From Chaetoderma sp. LZ-2023a (Eukaryota; Mollusca; Caudofoveata; Chaetodermatida; Chaetodermatidae), in NCBI GenBank assembly GCA_034401795.1, contig CM067370.1, positions 55,119,380-55,183,379 of the forward strand: DNA of 64,000 nucleotides, read 5' to 3'. Below, one piece after another: positions 63,137 to 64,000 of the stretch. Under the pieces are notes generated by a model, which worked only from the letters and a program-made list of their open reading frames with translations, was not told the DNA's origin and ran no database searches. Position 1 is the first letter of the stretch. Every line of letters starts with the position of its first letter. The position numbers and the translations under genes are program-made.

Positions 63137-64000
63137 TGCAGGAAATGTCAATTTCCCTTTCTCCGAGATCTAACAATACTCACCATTCTGTTACTTCTGA
63201 TATACAGCTGGCCTTGACAGCGGCTCTAGGATTATAGACTTAGAAAGCTTTACCGACTCCTGGGAACCGGGTACCCGGCTCCCCACTGCCGAGTACCCGT
63301 TTACCATAGAGCTCATATTGTTTGCATAGCCACCAAACAAGAGAAAACTATGGCTTGCCTCCGTGGGGCTGGGAGGCTGGGTCCGTAACAGAATGGTGAG
63401 TATTGTTAGATCTCGGAGAAAGGGAAATTGACATTTCCTGCATTCTCCTTCGATCAATACTCACCATTCTGTTACTTCTGATATACACCAGATTTGATCA
63501 GTAACCTGGTGGGAAGGGGCAAGCCATACATGCTAATTTTGCCCCTTGGAGAAAGATTTTAGACTTCAAACTTGACTAACGGAGACCTAAAAGGACCGTC
63601 AAGTTCACGGAACCGAATCACATTCGCGTCACAGCCCCCCCCCCCCCCTTTTTCCTCCTAAGAAAAGGGAGAGAACTAACGAACATGTATCTCGCCTGAA
63701 ACACCAATATGCCAAGAGGGTTAACTACTCCCTGCATATCGCTTGTATTAGCCTGGGAATGAGCATGAATATATAAGATGAATGAACATGCTACATATAC
63801 ATAATACAAAAAACTCTCACTTGTTGAATTACCTTATGATAACAGGACTTCAGACGTACCGCCTACAACCATTCACCGGTTCGGCCATCAGTGACACAAT
63901 CTGGTTGACATCCTCTCGCTTGACAATGCCTGCTTTAGGTTCTTTTCTTACCAAAGTGAAAAAAGGGGAAAAGCAGTGTGGTCACTAACTATCGTTTCAA
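63137..64000 (-). mobile_element. DIRS element, second copy, cut by window end
   Basis: Aligns base for base to 34682-35545: left end, left ITR, internal complementary region (63386-63486), poly-C run and untranslated region up to just inside the recombinase stop. By eye I count about nine substitutions and two single-base length changes in 864 bp, so the two copies are about 99% identical. Sequence left of 63137 differs completely from that left of 34682, which fixes the element boundary. The coding part lies beyond the window. Confidence 0.95.

Noticed and set aside
1-64000. tRNA or rRNA genes
   Set aside because: I looked for cloverleaf-like segments with a GGTTCGA-type box and for conserved rRNA blocks and saw none; the SINE contains only 'ggttcca', which is not enough. 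A covariance-model search would be decisive.

Overview
This is a repeat-dense stretch of an animal (metazoan) nuclear genome, AT-rich, with one recognisable host gene and a thick layer of transposable elements. The host gene is a KMT5A (SETD8/PR-Set7) histone H4 lysine-20 monomethyltransferase on the minus strand. I reconstructed it from six coding exons with matching splice phases, from 51708 down to 21077, predicting about 364 residues. Its introns are large (the biggest near 10 kb). These introns, together with DIRS retrotransposons, DDE transposons, TTAA-flanked MITEs, degenerate ~125-bp arrays and a left-end motif at 51.87 kb, suggest a marine invertebrate. A lophotrochozoan such as a mollusc is my best guess, but that is inference from repeat style, not a species call.

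Layout. 0.4-1.2 kb: RNase H end of a dead non-LTR retrotransposon. 2.7-4.3 kb: a ~600-bp tandem duplication, one copy of which took a SINE. 4.5-6.2 and 15.9-16.0 kb: one ~125-bp repeat array split by a ~9.6-kb insertion. That insertion holds a decayed copy (A) of a large protein family of unknown function, a second SINE, and a 2.7-kb foldback element. 17-20.9 kb: short duplications and MITEs downstream of KMT5A. 21.1-51.7 kb: KMT5A. Its introns carry a decayed DIRS element (24.69-30.53 kb), a nearly complete DIRS element (34.68-42.35 kb, with a 500-N assembly gap), a third SINE, many palindromic MITEs, tandem arrays, and a second copy (B) of the unknown family (45.97-50.7 kb), itself broken by a hAT-type element with a perfect 8-bp target duplication. 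51.9-53.9 kb: two further repeat-array elements. 54.35-56.01 kb: a Tc1-type DD34E transposon with both ends and one almost full transposase. 57.4-61.9 kb: fragments of non-LTR reverse transcriptases on both strands. 63.14 kb to the window end: the terminal part of another copy of the 34.68-kb DIRS element, about 99% identical.

How it works together. Only KMT5A looks like a working cellular gene. Its predicted protein keeps the SET-domain NHS and YDYG motifs and has two PIP-box-like motifs (PCNA binding; the second resembles the CRL4-Cdt2 degron of vertebrate KMT5A). All three DIRS elements lie on the minus strand, so the two intronic ones are co-oriented with KMT5A. The best-preserved DIRS has all three coding regions, inverted terminal repeats, and an internal region that reproduces the circle junction. 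It is interrupted by a TAG in the recombinase and a frame change at a seven-base homopolymer in gag. I saw no rRNA, tRNA or CRISPR array.
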